Below, one piece after another: positions 21,603 to 30,188 of a stretch of DNA of 31,827 bases. The stretch comes from Reclinomonas americana ATCC 50394 (lineage: Eukaryota; Jakobida; Jakobea; Jakobida). The position numbers were made by a program, and so were the translations under genes. The notes beneath the pieces were generated by a model. The model was given only the letters and a program-made list of their open reading frames with translations, was not told where the DNA came from and did not search any database. The stretch is from assembly GCA_048213135.1 (NCBI GenBank), contig PS015050.1:12038-43864 (forward strand), written 5' to 3'. The number at the start of each line of letters is the position of its first letter. The stretch's first letter is position 1.

Positions 21603-23111
21603 ATGCGACCACGTCGAAAGCGAAGGATCGATGACTTGGATGAGTGCAGTGCCGTCGCCAAGGCACACGCACCGCGACGGTCCTCACGCAAGCCCTCACG
21701 TCCGTCTGTTGCTGAGGGTCGTCGCACTCCTGTCGCAAATGCGATTGTTGAGACCGGATCGCCTGAACGCAAGCGACGCCGGCTTGGTGGCAAGCCAATG
21801 GCGGCTGCGGAAGCCGAGCGAGTTGATCCTACCACTGTCCGGGAGTGGTGTGACCCCACTGGTGTCACCTACACAGTTGACGCTGCTCTGGGCAGCAGTG
21901 CAAGCATGGCTGTTGTGCAGGGTGTGTGTGTGTGTGTGCTGGTTGCGACCACCCTGTGTGCCTCTACAGTACACGCTGATACAAGACCCTCTCGCCCAGC
22001 TCACGTCGAAGATGTGATTGATGATGGTCCATCAAAATGTGTCGCGCTGAAGGTCAACACGCTGGCGGCGACGAGGCCGATGTACGCATTGCATGCCGAG
22101 TTCAAGATGTACGAACGGGCCACTGCGGCAGGGTTTGGTTTGTCGGCAGTGCGTGGATTCTCGTGGCCTGTCCCTGACTCTGTGTGATGCATGCGCCAAC
22201 CAGAGCATCTGCCGACCATCTTTGGATACTTTGTGTGCCGAGATCCCGCTGCCGAAGTTCTCGTCATGGAGCCATACGACTCGTCGCTGTGGCAACTGTT
22301 TCAGCAGCCGTCGACGCGCTGGACCTCCCGCACCTTCTGTCAGCTTGCGCTTGCGCTGTGCACGGTGCTTGACCAGTTCCACTCCACTGGCATGGTGCAC
22401 TTTGACATCAAGCCTGACAACATCCTGCTGCGGTACAACGATGCCGAGCATGAGATCCGCAAAGTGGTACTCTGCGACCTCTTCACGGCACGGCCAATCG
22501 TGCCGTTGAAGTGGCACTTTGATTGCGGCACTCCTCCGTACCGCAGCATTCGGACCATGCTGAAGAAGCGTGAGTTCTTTCGCCTCTGACATCCGCGTCT
22601 TGTCGTGATGGTGTCTCACTGATCCACAACTCCAGCTCAATCACGCTTTGACGACTTCGAGAGTCTTCTCTACACACTCCTTTGTGTGATGACGTGCCGA
22701 CCACTTCCGTGGCTGTATGCCAACGACAGTGATATTCTGGAACGAAAGCTCTCTTTCCGCCAGGCGGTGCTTTCGGGCTGTGATGTTGTTTCGGCCCTGG
22801 TCTCTTCCAGCGAGAACACCGGTGCGTGGATGTGGTTCGTGACTGGTGGTGCTTGTTGGTGTTGTCATTCATTGTGCAACACAGCACCTATGGAGGGGGA
22901 CCGGAGCGCCGTGCTTGCCACCGGGATTGGTGCCCTTTCCGAGTTCGCGCGTGTCGTGTTCAAGCACTCAAGTAGCCGTGACGCACTCGTCGCGGCAGCT
23001 GGCGAGGCTGCTAGCAGAGAACTGCTGGAGCCCTTCTGCAATGCTCTGGCTGTGTCCGTTGGCCATCATCTGCTCCTCCCTATTTGTTCAACCACCAGTG
23101 AGACTCAGTGA
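21603..23111 (+). CDS. CK1/VRK-like protein kinase with atypical motifs
   Basis: The exons are 21603-21921, 21970-22137, 22204-22569, 22636-22821 and 22885-23111; all junction phases agree. A basic N-terminal extension (SPERKRRRLGGKP) suggests nuclear entry. The kinase domain follows: a poor glycine loop (ALGSSASMAVV), CVALKV with the ATP-binding lysine, EHLPTIFGYF, VLVMEPYDSSLWQLF (hinge), and GMVHFDIKPDNILL, with the catalytic Asp and metal-binding Asn kept but HRD changed to HFD. VVLCDLFTA has DLF in place of DFG. GTPPYRS then RFDDFESLLYTLL replace the APE segment as in CK1/VRK kinases. The protein is about 420 residues and ends LLLPICSTTSETQ. The key acidic residues remain, so activity is plausible. 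It is likely a Ser/Thr kinase; the target is unknown. Confidence 0.8.
21922..21969 (+). other. 48-nt in-frame intron in the glycine-loop region of the kinase
   Basis: CAGG|GTGTGT...CTACAG|TACACG is a phase-1 intron, divisible by three and without a stop. Splicing gives VVQVHADTR. Retention would insert 16 residues, including a Val/Cys-rich stretch, next to the ATP-binding loop. Confidence 0.6.
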
Positions 23112-23349
23112 CTGCACTGCGTGAGTCGAGTAAAATCGATCCGTAAACTAGTGAAGCATGGTCAGAATCGGCCAGATCACTGCACACCCGCATCAGCCAG
23201 AGGCAGCTGGATAGGTGGCATCCAATTGCTGAATCATTGTCTAGCATCGAATGCCCGAGTTCATCCTTTAATCGCAGTCGCACTCAGTCGGACCATCGAC
23301 TTGTCTTCCACACTGCTGTTAGCAACGAGGGTGTTATCTTGTTTGGTTG
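23112..23349. other. 3' flank of the kinase gene up to the assembly gap
   Basis: The 238 bp before the N run have no convincing coding frame on either strand. Confidence 0.5.
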
Positions 23350-24240
23350 NNNNNNNNNNNNNNNNNNNNNNNNNNNNNNNNNNNNNNNNNNNNNNNNNNN
23401 NNNNNNNNNNNNNNNNNNNNNNNNNNNNNNNNNNNNNNNNNNNNNNNNNNNNNNNNNNNNNNNNNNNNNNNNNNNNNNNNNNNNNNNNNNNNNNNNNNNN
23501 NNNNNNNNNNNNNNNNNNNNNNNNNNNNNNNNNNNNNNNNNNNNNNNNNNNNNNNNNNNNNNNNNNNNNNNNNNNNNNNNNNNNNNNNNNNNNNNNNNNN
23601 NNNNNNNNNNNNNNNNNNNNNNNNNNNNNNNNNNNNNNNNNNNNNNNNNNNNNNNNNNNNNNNNNNNNNNNNNNNNNNNNNNNNNNNNNNNNNNNNNNNN
23701 NNNNNNNNNNNNNNNNNNNNNNNNNNNNNNNNNNNNNNNNNNNNNNNNNNNNNNNNNNNNNNNNNNNNNNNNNNNNNNNNNNNNNNNNNNNNNNNNNNNN
23801 NNNNNNNNNNNNNNNNNNNNNNNNNNNNNNNNNNNNNNNNNNNNNNNNNNNNNNNNNNNNNNNNNNNNNNNNNNNNNNNNNNNNNNNNNNNNNNNNNNNN
23901 NNNNNNNNNNNNNNNNNNNNNNNNNNNNNNNNNNNNNNNNNNNNNNNNNNNNNNNNNNNNNNNNNNNNNNNNNNNNNNNNNNNNNNNNNNNNNNNNNNNN
24001 NNNNNNNNNNNNNNNNNNNNNNNNNNNNNNNNNNNNNNNNNNNNNNNNNNNNNNNNNNNNNNNNNNNNNNNNNNNNNNNNNNNNNNNNNNNNNNNNNNNN
24101 NNNNNNNNNNNNNNNNNNNNNNNNNNNNNNNNNNNNNNNNNNNNNNNNNNNNNNNNNNNNNNNNNNNNNNNNNNNNNNNNNNNNNNNNNNNNNNNNNNNN
24201 NNNNNNNNNNNNNNNNNNNNNNNNNNNNNNNNNNNNNNNN
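23350..24240. other. Assembly gap (N run), 891 positions
   Basis: All bases are N. Reading frames that cross it are artefacts. The neighbouring piece (24241-24782) seems to be placed in the wrong orientation, so the gap size may be an estimate. Confidence 0.99.
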
Positions 24241-24758
24241 GTCCTCCTCCTCCTCCTCGTCCTCCTCGTCGAGCAAGACGCAGACGACCAAGTCGGGCTC
24301 GTCGACCACCACCACCACCACGACGACGACCGAGTCCGTGTCCACTCGTGCCACGTACTCGTCTTCCTCGTCGGGCTCGTCCTCGCGTGCTGCGGGAGCC
24401 GGTGGACCGCCGCAGGGCATGCCAAGTTGCGGCGACGGCGGTGGGCGTGTGTATGTGTGTGTGTGTCACTCATCCTCTGTTGCGCAGGTTGGGTGACACC
24501 CGACATTTTCCAGCGCATGATGGGCGACCCGGAACTCATCAAGATCCTCACCAACGAAAAGGTCCGCCAGTCTTCGCCGACCATCTCCATCTACGCTTCT
24601 CCCTCACCCTATTTATTTTTTGCGCCACAGATTGCACGCGCAATTGCCGAGATCTCTGCCGACGGCAGCGCGTTTGCGAAATACCGAAACGATCCAGAGG
24701 TCACGGTGCCTTTACGAAATTCTCCCAGTTGGTCGGGCAGGCCATTGATCCTCAATGA
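24241..24758 (+). CDS. ST13: Hip (Hsc70-interacting protein) C-terminal part: Ser/Thr linker and STI1/DP domain, on a flipped contig
   Basis: This piece encodes a Ser/Thr-rich linker ending AAGAGGPPQGMP. A GTTGCG intron (24426-24487) leads to SWVTPDIFQRMMGDPELIKI, and a second intron (24562-24630) to IARAIAEISADGSAFAKYRNDPEVT. The Gly/Met/Pro stretch followed by 'DP' helices is the C-terminal layout of Hip, where the STI1/DP domain helps Hsp70 client handling. The rest of Hip lies on the minus strand at 25663-26008, so this contig is very probably reversed. The last helix (AFTKFSQLVGQAIDPQ, stop 24756-24758) is in another frame: one base appears to be missing at about 24706-24708. A separate plus-strand Hip-like gene is the alternative. 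Confidence 0.65.
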
Positions 24759-24782
24759 GCGCCGACATTATCACTCGACACT

Positions 24783-25084
24783 NNNNNNNNNNNNNNNNNN
24801 NNNNNNNNNNNNNNNNNNNNNNNNNNNNNNNNNNNNNNNNNNNNNNNNNNNNNNNNNNNNNNNNNNNNNNNNNNNNNNNNNNNNNNNNNNNNNNNNNNNN
24901 NNNNNNNNNNNNNNNNNNNNNNNNNNNNNNNNNNNNNNNNNNNNNNNNNNNNNNNNNNNNNNNNNNNNNNNNNNNNNNNNNNNNNNNNNNNNNNNNNNNN
25001 NNNNNNNNNNNNNNNNNNNNNNNNNNNNNNNNNNNNNNNNNNNNNNNNNNNNNNNNNNNNNNNNNNNNNNNNNNNNNNNNNNNN
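24783..25084. other. Assembly gap (N run), 302 positions
   Basis: All bases are N. The gap interrupts the Hip gene between its TPR domain and C-terminal part, so the central charged segment of Hip is missing. Confidence 0.99.
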
Positions 25085-26008
25085 GCCGACGAGTTGGGGG
25101 CGCCGCCGCCCGTGATGCGCCGCAGCAACTCGGTGGAGGCCGCGTCAGGCTCATACCGCAGCGCCGTCTGCAGATCCTCCTTGGCCTTGGCCTCCTCGTG
25201 CAGCGCATAGTGGCACGCTCCACGCACATGATAGGCCAGCGGGAAGTCCGGATTCAACTGCAACGCCATGTCACAGTCGCGCACCGCATGCCGAAAGTGC
25301 CCGAGCTCCCGCAGACACACGGCGCGCTTGCCGTACAACACCGCCGAGCGCGGCTGCAACAGAATGGCATTGGTGAAGTGCCGCACCGCGCCCAGCAGAT
25401 CGCCCTGCTGCTTGGCTTCGCCACCAAGCAGCTTCTCCTCCTGACTGCGCTGCTTCATCTCGGACGTGCACTCCAGATTCGGGTCACCCATGAGCGGCGC
25501 ATCGCCGGTTTCCTCAGCTGGAGGCGATGGTGGTGGCGAGGGGGGAGAAGCAGCAGCAGCCGCAGCAGCGGGAGGAGGCGGAGGAGACGCAGAGGAAGCA
25601 GCAGGTCGCGGACGCGGTGGTGGTGGTGCAGACGACTCGGCGTCACTGCGCGCGACTTTTTCTCTGCGACATCATCATCATCAACACCAAATGTAAACGC
25701 GCGCGCGCACACTACACAGACACACGCTCACTCCTTGCCTCTCTCTCTCTCTCACACACATATCTCTCTCTGTTGTCTCTGTGCTCACATTTTGTACTCG
25801 GCTGGGATGGTGGCACCCCATTCCAGCAGAAAGTCCTTGAAGAACGACAGCTGTGGCGAGTGCACCATCTGTGGGTGCTTGCGGATGACCTGAACAAGAG
25901 GAAGAAAAGGGGGAGTTTATGAGGAAAAAGACAAGTAAGTCGCACAAGAAAAGACACGCGCGACGAAACATTCAACAGTGTCTTGAGTTGCGCAAAGTCT
26001 TGACTCAT
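25085..26008 (-). CDS. ST13: Hip (Hsc70-interacting protein) N-terminal part: dimerisation segment and TPR domain
   Basis: The start is ATG 26008. Exon 1 (26008-25970, MSQDFAQLKTLLN) joins in phase 0 to exon 2 (25889-25789, VIRKHPQMVHSPQLSFFKDF), matching Hip's short N-terminal dimerisation domain. Exon 3 (25663 into the gap) starts with a Pro/Ala-rich linker. It then has APLMGDPNLECTSEMKQ, which resembles the conserved 'M-G-D-x-N-x-E-x-T-x-E-M' of Hip, followed by three TPRs (AVRHFTNAILLQPRSAVLYG; AVRDCDMALQLNPDFPLAYH; AKEDLQTALRYEP). Hip is a cytosolic co-chaperone that binds the Hsp70 ATPase domain through these TPRs and slows ADP release. The linker is longer and more Pro/Ala-rich than I recall for animals. 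The gene is divergent to prohibitin, with 341 bp between ATGs. Confidence 0.85.
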
Positions 26009-26349
26009 GAGAGAGCGAGAGAGAGAGAGAGAGGCCAGTGAGGACGTTGACGCGCGCGCAAAAAGCACCTATGCGGACAGTCTTGCTCGCCGCGGAGAAA
26101 CTGTCCATTCACATCATCGCGTGCATCACTTGCGGGTGCGTTGCTCCCTCTCTGCCTCCTCTCTCTCTGTGTGTGTGTCGAACGTACTCTCCTGCGTGCA
26201 CCTCTCCCTGTGCACGCACGCACGCTGAACGATCTGTTGTTCTGTGAGAGGAGATTGACGGAGATAGAGAGAGTGCATCTTTTGTGCGACTCTCTCTCAC
26301 ACGCGCGTGTGTGTGTGTGTGTGTACGTGTGCAGATCGTTGCTGTTGTT
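26009..26349. promoter_or_regulatory. Shared promoter region of Hip (-) and prohibitin (+)
   Basis: The 341 bp between the two start codons contain a (GA)n run at about 26009-26033, a CT-rich stretch at 26152-26170 and a (GT)n run at about 26304-26330 just before the prohibitin ATG. No clear core promoter element was identified. Confidence 0.5.
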
Positions 26350-27186
26350 ATGATTGAGCAGGCACTGCGAAGGTGCGTCTGCGCTTGTGTGTGTGTGTGT
26401 GTGTGGATTCTTGTCTCCGGAATTGACGCGATGATGTGTATGTGCACGCAGGCTGACGGTGGGTGCGATTGCACTGGGCGCGCTGGGCTCGCTGGCGCAG
26501 TCGTCGCTCTACACAGGTGCGCGNNNNNNNNNNNNNNNNNNNNNNNNNNNNNNNNNNNNNNNNNNNNNNNNNNNNNNNNNNNNNNNNNNNNNNNNNNNNN
26601 NNNNNNNNNNNNNNNNNNNNNNNNNNNNNNNNNNNNNNNNNNNNNNNNNNNNNNNNNNNNNNNNNNNNNNNNNNNNNNNNNNNNNNNNNNNNNNNNNNNN
26701 NNNNNNNNNNNNNNNNNNNNNNNNNNNNNNNNNNNNNNNNNNNNNNNNNNNNNNNNNNNNNNNNNNNNNNNNNNNNNNNNNNNNNNNNNNNNNNNNNNNN
26801 NNNNNNNNNNNNNNNNNNNNNNNNNNNNNNNNNNNNNNNNNNNNNNNNNNNNNNNNNNNNNNNNNNNNNNNNNNNNNNNNNNNNNNNNNNNNNNNNNNNN
26901 NNNNNNNNNNNNNNNNNNNTGTGTGTGTCATCACCGAGTGCGCGCATGTGCAGACATCACTCACTCACGCACTTCCTCGCGACACACACAGTGGAGCCTG
27001 GTCACCGTGCGGTCATCTTCGATCGGTTCCAGGGAGTCAAGGATGTGGTCATTGGTGTGTGTATGAGAGAGAAGAGAGTGTGTGTGTGACGACATGTTGA
27101 CTCACGTGTCAAACAGGCGAGGGCATGCACTTCCGCATCCCGTGGGTGCAGCGGCCGATTCCGTTTGATGTGCGCACTCGTCCACG
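26350..27186 (+). CDS. PHB1: Prohibitin-1, exons 1-4
   Basis: Exon 1 (26350-26372, MIEQALR) joins exon 2 (26452-26516) to give [20 protein letters not shown], the N-terminal hydrophobic anchor. An intron with the gap at 26524-26919 leads to exon 3 (26992-27054), starting [20 protein letters not shown], then exon 4 (27117-27186), [20 protein letters not shown]. These are the start of the SPFH/PHB domain. IFDRF favours PHB1 over PHB2. Prohibitins build ring complexes in the mitochondrial inner membrane that scaffold cristae and guard membrane proteins from m-AAA protease. Exon 4 ends in phase 2 (CG), and the next exon is found only on the reverse strand of the neighbouring contig. Confidence 0.9.
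26524..26919. other. Assembly gap (N run) inside a prohibitin intron, 396 positions
   Basis: The flanking exon ends (phase 1 at 26516, acceptor at 26990-26991) match each other, so no prohibitin coding sequence needs to be missing here. Confidence 0.9.
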
Positions 27187-27233
27187 GTGCGTGCATGCAT
27201 GAGTGTCTGCTTTTCACTGTTCAATTGCACACT

Positions 27234-27428
27234 NNNNNNNNNNNNNNNNNNNNNNNNNNNNNNNNNNNNNNNNNNNNNNNNNNNNNNNNNNNNNNNNNNN
27301 NNNNNNNNNNNNNNNNNNNNNNNNNNNNNNNNNNNNNNNNNNNNNNNNNNNNNNNNNNNNNNNNNNNNNNNNNNNNNNNNNNNNNNNNNNNNNNNNNNNN
27401 NNNNNNNNNNNNNNNNNNNNNNNNNNNN
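27234..27428. other. Assembly gap (N run), 195 positions
   Basis: All bases are N. The gap lies between prohibitin exon 4 and the reversed contig with exons 5-7. Exon 4 and flipped exon 5 join exactly, so it probably represents intron sequence. Confidence 0.95.
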
Positions 27429-27448
27429 TGTCAGCTCAAAAGACGCAC

Positions 27449-27776
27449 CACCACAGCCTTCATGACTTCGTTGCCAATGGACGGCAGCACACGTTCGTCG
27501 TAATCCAGACCCAAGTTCTGCGCACACATGCTCCGTCACAACCTGCGCTTCGCCGAGAGAAGAACCACCTGAAGCAACAGACCTGGAAAATGGCCGGCAG
27601 ACGCTCGACTTCCGGGCGGTGCAGCACACGCAGCGTGATCGAGATGTTCTGCAGATCTGCACCAAACACACACACACACACACACACAATGAGCTCTCTC
27701 TCTCTCACTCCACACTCTCGCACAGTCTCTCTCTCTCTCGTGCACACCCTTTGTTCCGGTGGTCGTGTTGATCGGT
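27449..27776 (-). CDS. PHB1: Prohibitin-1, exons 5-7, on a contig placed in reverse orientation
   Basis: Read on the minus strand, exon 5 (27776-27748) gives PINTTTGTK, exon 6 (27656-27582) gives DLQNISITLRVLHRPEVERL PAIFQ, and exon 7 (27517-27449) gives NLGLDYDERVLPSIGNEVMK AVV. These are the central SPFH-domain strands and helices of prohibitin and are absent from the plus-strand exons on either side. Phases fit exactly if the contig is flipped: exon 4 ends CG and exon 5 starts A (CGA, Arg); exon 7 ends in phase 0 and exon 8 begins in phase 0 with AQYNAEELI. The simplest reading is one prohibitin gene with this contig misoriented in the scaffold. Confidence 0.9.
27666..27689. repeat. (CA)n microsatellite in a prohibitin intron
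   Basis: About ten CA units lie in the intron between prohibitin exons 5 and 6 (reversed contig). Repeats like this at intron and contig edges may explain the broken assembly. Confidence 0.9.
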
Positions 27777-27791
27777 CTGCACAAGAATGTG

Positions 27792-28527
27792 NNNNNNNNN
27801 NNNNNNNNNNNNNNNNNNNNNNNNNNNNNNNNNNNNNNNNNNNNNNNNNNNNNNNNNNNNNNNNNNNNNNNNNNNNNNNNNNNNNNNNNNNNNNNNNNNN
27901 NNNNNNNNNNNNNNNNNNNNNNNNNNNNNNNNNNNNNNNNNNNNNNNNNNNNNNNNNNNNNNNNNNNNNNNNNNNNNNNNNNNNNNNNNNNNNNNNNNNN
28001 NNNNNNNNNNNNNNNNNNNNNNNNNNNNNNNNNNNNNNNNNNNNNNNNNNNNNNNNNNNNNNNNNNNNNNNNNNNNNNNNNNNNNNNNNNNNNNNNNNNN
28101 NNNNNNNNNNNNNNNNNNNNNNNNNNNNNNNNNNNNNNNNNNNNNNNNNNNNNNNNNNNNNNNNNNNNNNNNNNNNNNNNNNNNNNNNNNNNNNNNNNNN
28201 NNNNNNNNNNNNNNNNNNNNNNNNNNNNNNNNNNNNNNNNNNNNNNNNNNNNNNNNNNNNNNNNNNNNNNNNNNNNNNNNNNNNNNNNNNNNNNNNNNNN
28301 NNNNNNNNNNNNNNNNNNNNNNNNNNNNNNNNNNNNNNNNNNNNNNNNNNNNNNNNNNNNNNNNNNNNNNNNNNNNNNNNNNNNNNNNNNNNNNNNNNNN
28401 NNNNNNNNNNNNNNNNNNNNNNNNNNNNNNNNNNNNNNNNNNNNNNNNNNNNNNNNNNNNNNNNNNNNNNNNNNNNNNNNNNNNNNNNNNNNNNNNNNNN
28501 NNNNNNNNNNNNNNNNNNNNNNNNNNN
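27792..28527. other. Assembly gap (N run), 736 positions
   Basis: All bases are N. Prohibitin exons 7 and 8 on either side join in phase once the neighbouring contig is flipped, so probably only intron is missing. Confidence 0.95.
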
Positions 28528-28580
28528 TCTCGTTCTTCTCGTTCCTTTCTCCTTTTGCTCACCTTCTCCCTGCTCCACAG

Positions 28581-29086
28581 GCTCAATACAACGCCGAAGA
28601 GCTGATCACCCGCCGTGAGCAAGTGTCGCGCCAGATTCGCAGCGGTCTGGAGCAGCGTGCACGCGAGTTCCACTTGATTCTCGACGACATTTCCATCACA
28701 CATCTGGCATTCGGCAAGGAGTTCACCGATGCCGTCGAGCGCAAGCAAGTCGGTGAGTGGGGTGAAGAAGCAGCTTTCACCCGTGGCTGCTGCTGACCCA
28801 TGCTTGTGTGTGTGTGTGTCGCTGCGCAGCCGAGCAGGAGGCCGAGCGCTCCAAGTTTGTGGTGCTGCGCACCGAGCAGGAGAAGCTGGCATCGATTATC
28901 CGCGCCGAGGGTGACGCACAGGCTGCGCGTTTGATCTCCGAAGCCATGAAGGCTGGTCCGGGTCTGGTGGAGGTGCGCCGCATTGAGGCCGCTCGTGAGA
29001 TTGCTGCCACGCTGGCCAAGTCGCGTAATGTGGCATACCTGCCGTCTGGTGGCAACGTGCTCTTCAGCATGGGTGCAGCGGCGTAA
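28581..29086 (+). CDS. PHB1: Prohibitin-1, exons 8-9 (C-terminal part)
   Basis: Exon 8 (28581-28752) encodes [20 protein letters not shown], then [20 protein letters not shown] phase-1 intron (28753-28829) leads to exon 9 (28830-29086): [38 protein letters not shown], then [15 protein letters not shown] and the stop TAA at 29084-29086. This is the rest of the SPFH domain and the C-terminal coiled coil through which prohibitin rings assemble. GKEFT and SRNVAYLP are PHB1-type motifs. Across all nine exons the protein reaches normal prohibitin length, about 270-275 residues. Confidence 0.93.
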
Positions 29087-29685
29087 GCAGGCGTGGGGAA
29101 TTGGCTGTCTGGCGACGCTTCCGACCTTGTCGCGTGTGATCTTTTGTGACGCGACGAGAGCATGATGTTTCGGGAGTGGTTGTCGACGGCGTGTGCAGGT
29201 GGTGGTGGTGGTGGTGGTGGTTGGTGACCTTGCTTCATTGGTCGCCGCAATAGTTTGCAATGGGGGTGGTGGGGCGTAGTTTGTGTTGTAAGCAAAAAGA
29301 GAATAGAACAAGAAATGTGTGGGACTCTTTCTTGTGTGTTTGTTTGTTGCACTCCTTAAGGATTTCATTTGTGAAGAACGCGAGATATAATAAGCGTTGA
29401 AATTCAACGCTTCTGCTCACACAGGATGATTTACTCCTCATCTCCCTCCTGACACAGAACCACCTGATAGCCTAGGACATAAGCTACAGAATGCACCCAC
29501 GCACGCCAGAAGCACAAGAAATAACAGAGAAACGAGCCTCACAAGATGACCAGGTGGAAGCCTTCCCCGACCTCGCCCCGCCGAAACCAGCTCCAAACAC
29601 ACGCGCGCAGCAAGCACACATGGGATACGATTCTCCTGGCAACTCTTGACAAAACAGTGTGTGAACTAGTGGGCCAAAGAGGAGT
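29087..29685. other. Intergenic / 3' regions between prohibitin and a short minus-strand ORF
   Basis: The stretch holds the 3' flank of prohibitin, a (TGG)n run at about 29198-29221 and an AT-richer segment at 29280-29400 that may include the 3' end. A minus-strand frame at about 29640-29500 is open but has no recognisable features. No supported gene was found. Confidence 0.5.
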
Positions 29686-29973
29686 TTACTTCATGGACTG
29701 AGTTTGCCGCTCCGCTTGAATTGCCTTCGTCAACTCGCCAGGGCGTAGAGGAGCAGAAAGCTTGTAGCCGTAAGCATCTGAGGCAGTTCCGCGCACGCCG
29801 CTTCTGGCAGATGTGTTGGAGGTTCCAGTGAGCGACAAATCGCTTGAGGCTTCCATGTATGTGACAGGGGTTGCCGTCGAGACAGTAGGCGCGGCACTCG
29901 GCAGCTTGGGTTGCTTTGCATGGAGTGCTTCCGAGACAGCGAGATACATGGTGGCGAATGAGGGGCTTGCCAT
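29686..29973 (-). CDS. Small hypothetical protein, 95 aa
   Basis: This single open frame from ATG 29973 (MASPSFATMYLAVSEALHAK) to the stop at 29686 has a Ser/Thr/Ala-rich middle and a charged end (GELTKAIQAERQTQSMK). The composition is like the coding sequence around it and unlike the repeat-rich spacers. I recognise no domain. It follows the APW-repeat gene on the same strand by about 215 bp and could also be a 3' exon of a longer gene. No membrane segment or signal peptide is visible. Confidence 0.45.
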   Translation of the reverse strand: MASPSFATMYLAVSEALHAKQPKLPSAAPTVSTATPVTYMEASSDLSLTGTSNTSARSGVRGTASDAYGYKLSAPLRPGELTKAIQAERQTQSMK

Positions 29974-30188
29974 TGCGTTTGAGTATTGTTGATGAATGCA
30001 AATACAATTGCGACGTCGCCTTTCTTGCCCCGCGACGGGGAAGTACAACAACAATAGTAGGGGCGTGTGTGAGTGTGTAGGAAAAAGAGAGAGAGAGATT
30101 TCATCATCACTGAGCGGGAGGTGGGTGAGCAACAACTAAGAGCCAACTAGGTGAGAGAGAAGTGTCTGATTGCGTGCGCACAGGGTGC

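Noticed and set aside
24700-24728. A 29-nt intron in the last Hip exon
   Set aside because: Far shorter than the 41-80 nt introns seen elsewhere, and the sequence it would remove looks like the conserved C-terminal helix. A one-base error is simpler.
26284-26330. (GT)n and (CT)n tracts as mobile-element ends or CRISPR-like repeats
   Set aside because: They are simple microsatellites without spacers, terminal repeats or associated genes.
23121-28892. Very long reading frames (up to about 850 codons) across 23-29 kb
   Set aside because: They run through N blocks translated as X; the real coding parts are short exons of Hip and prohibitin.
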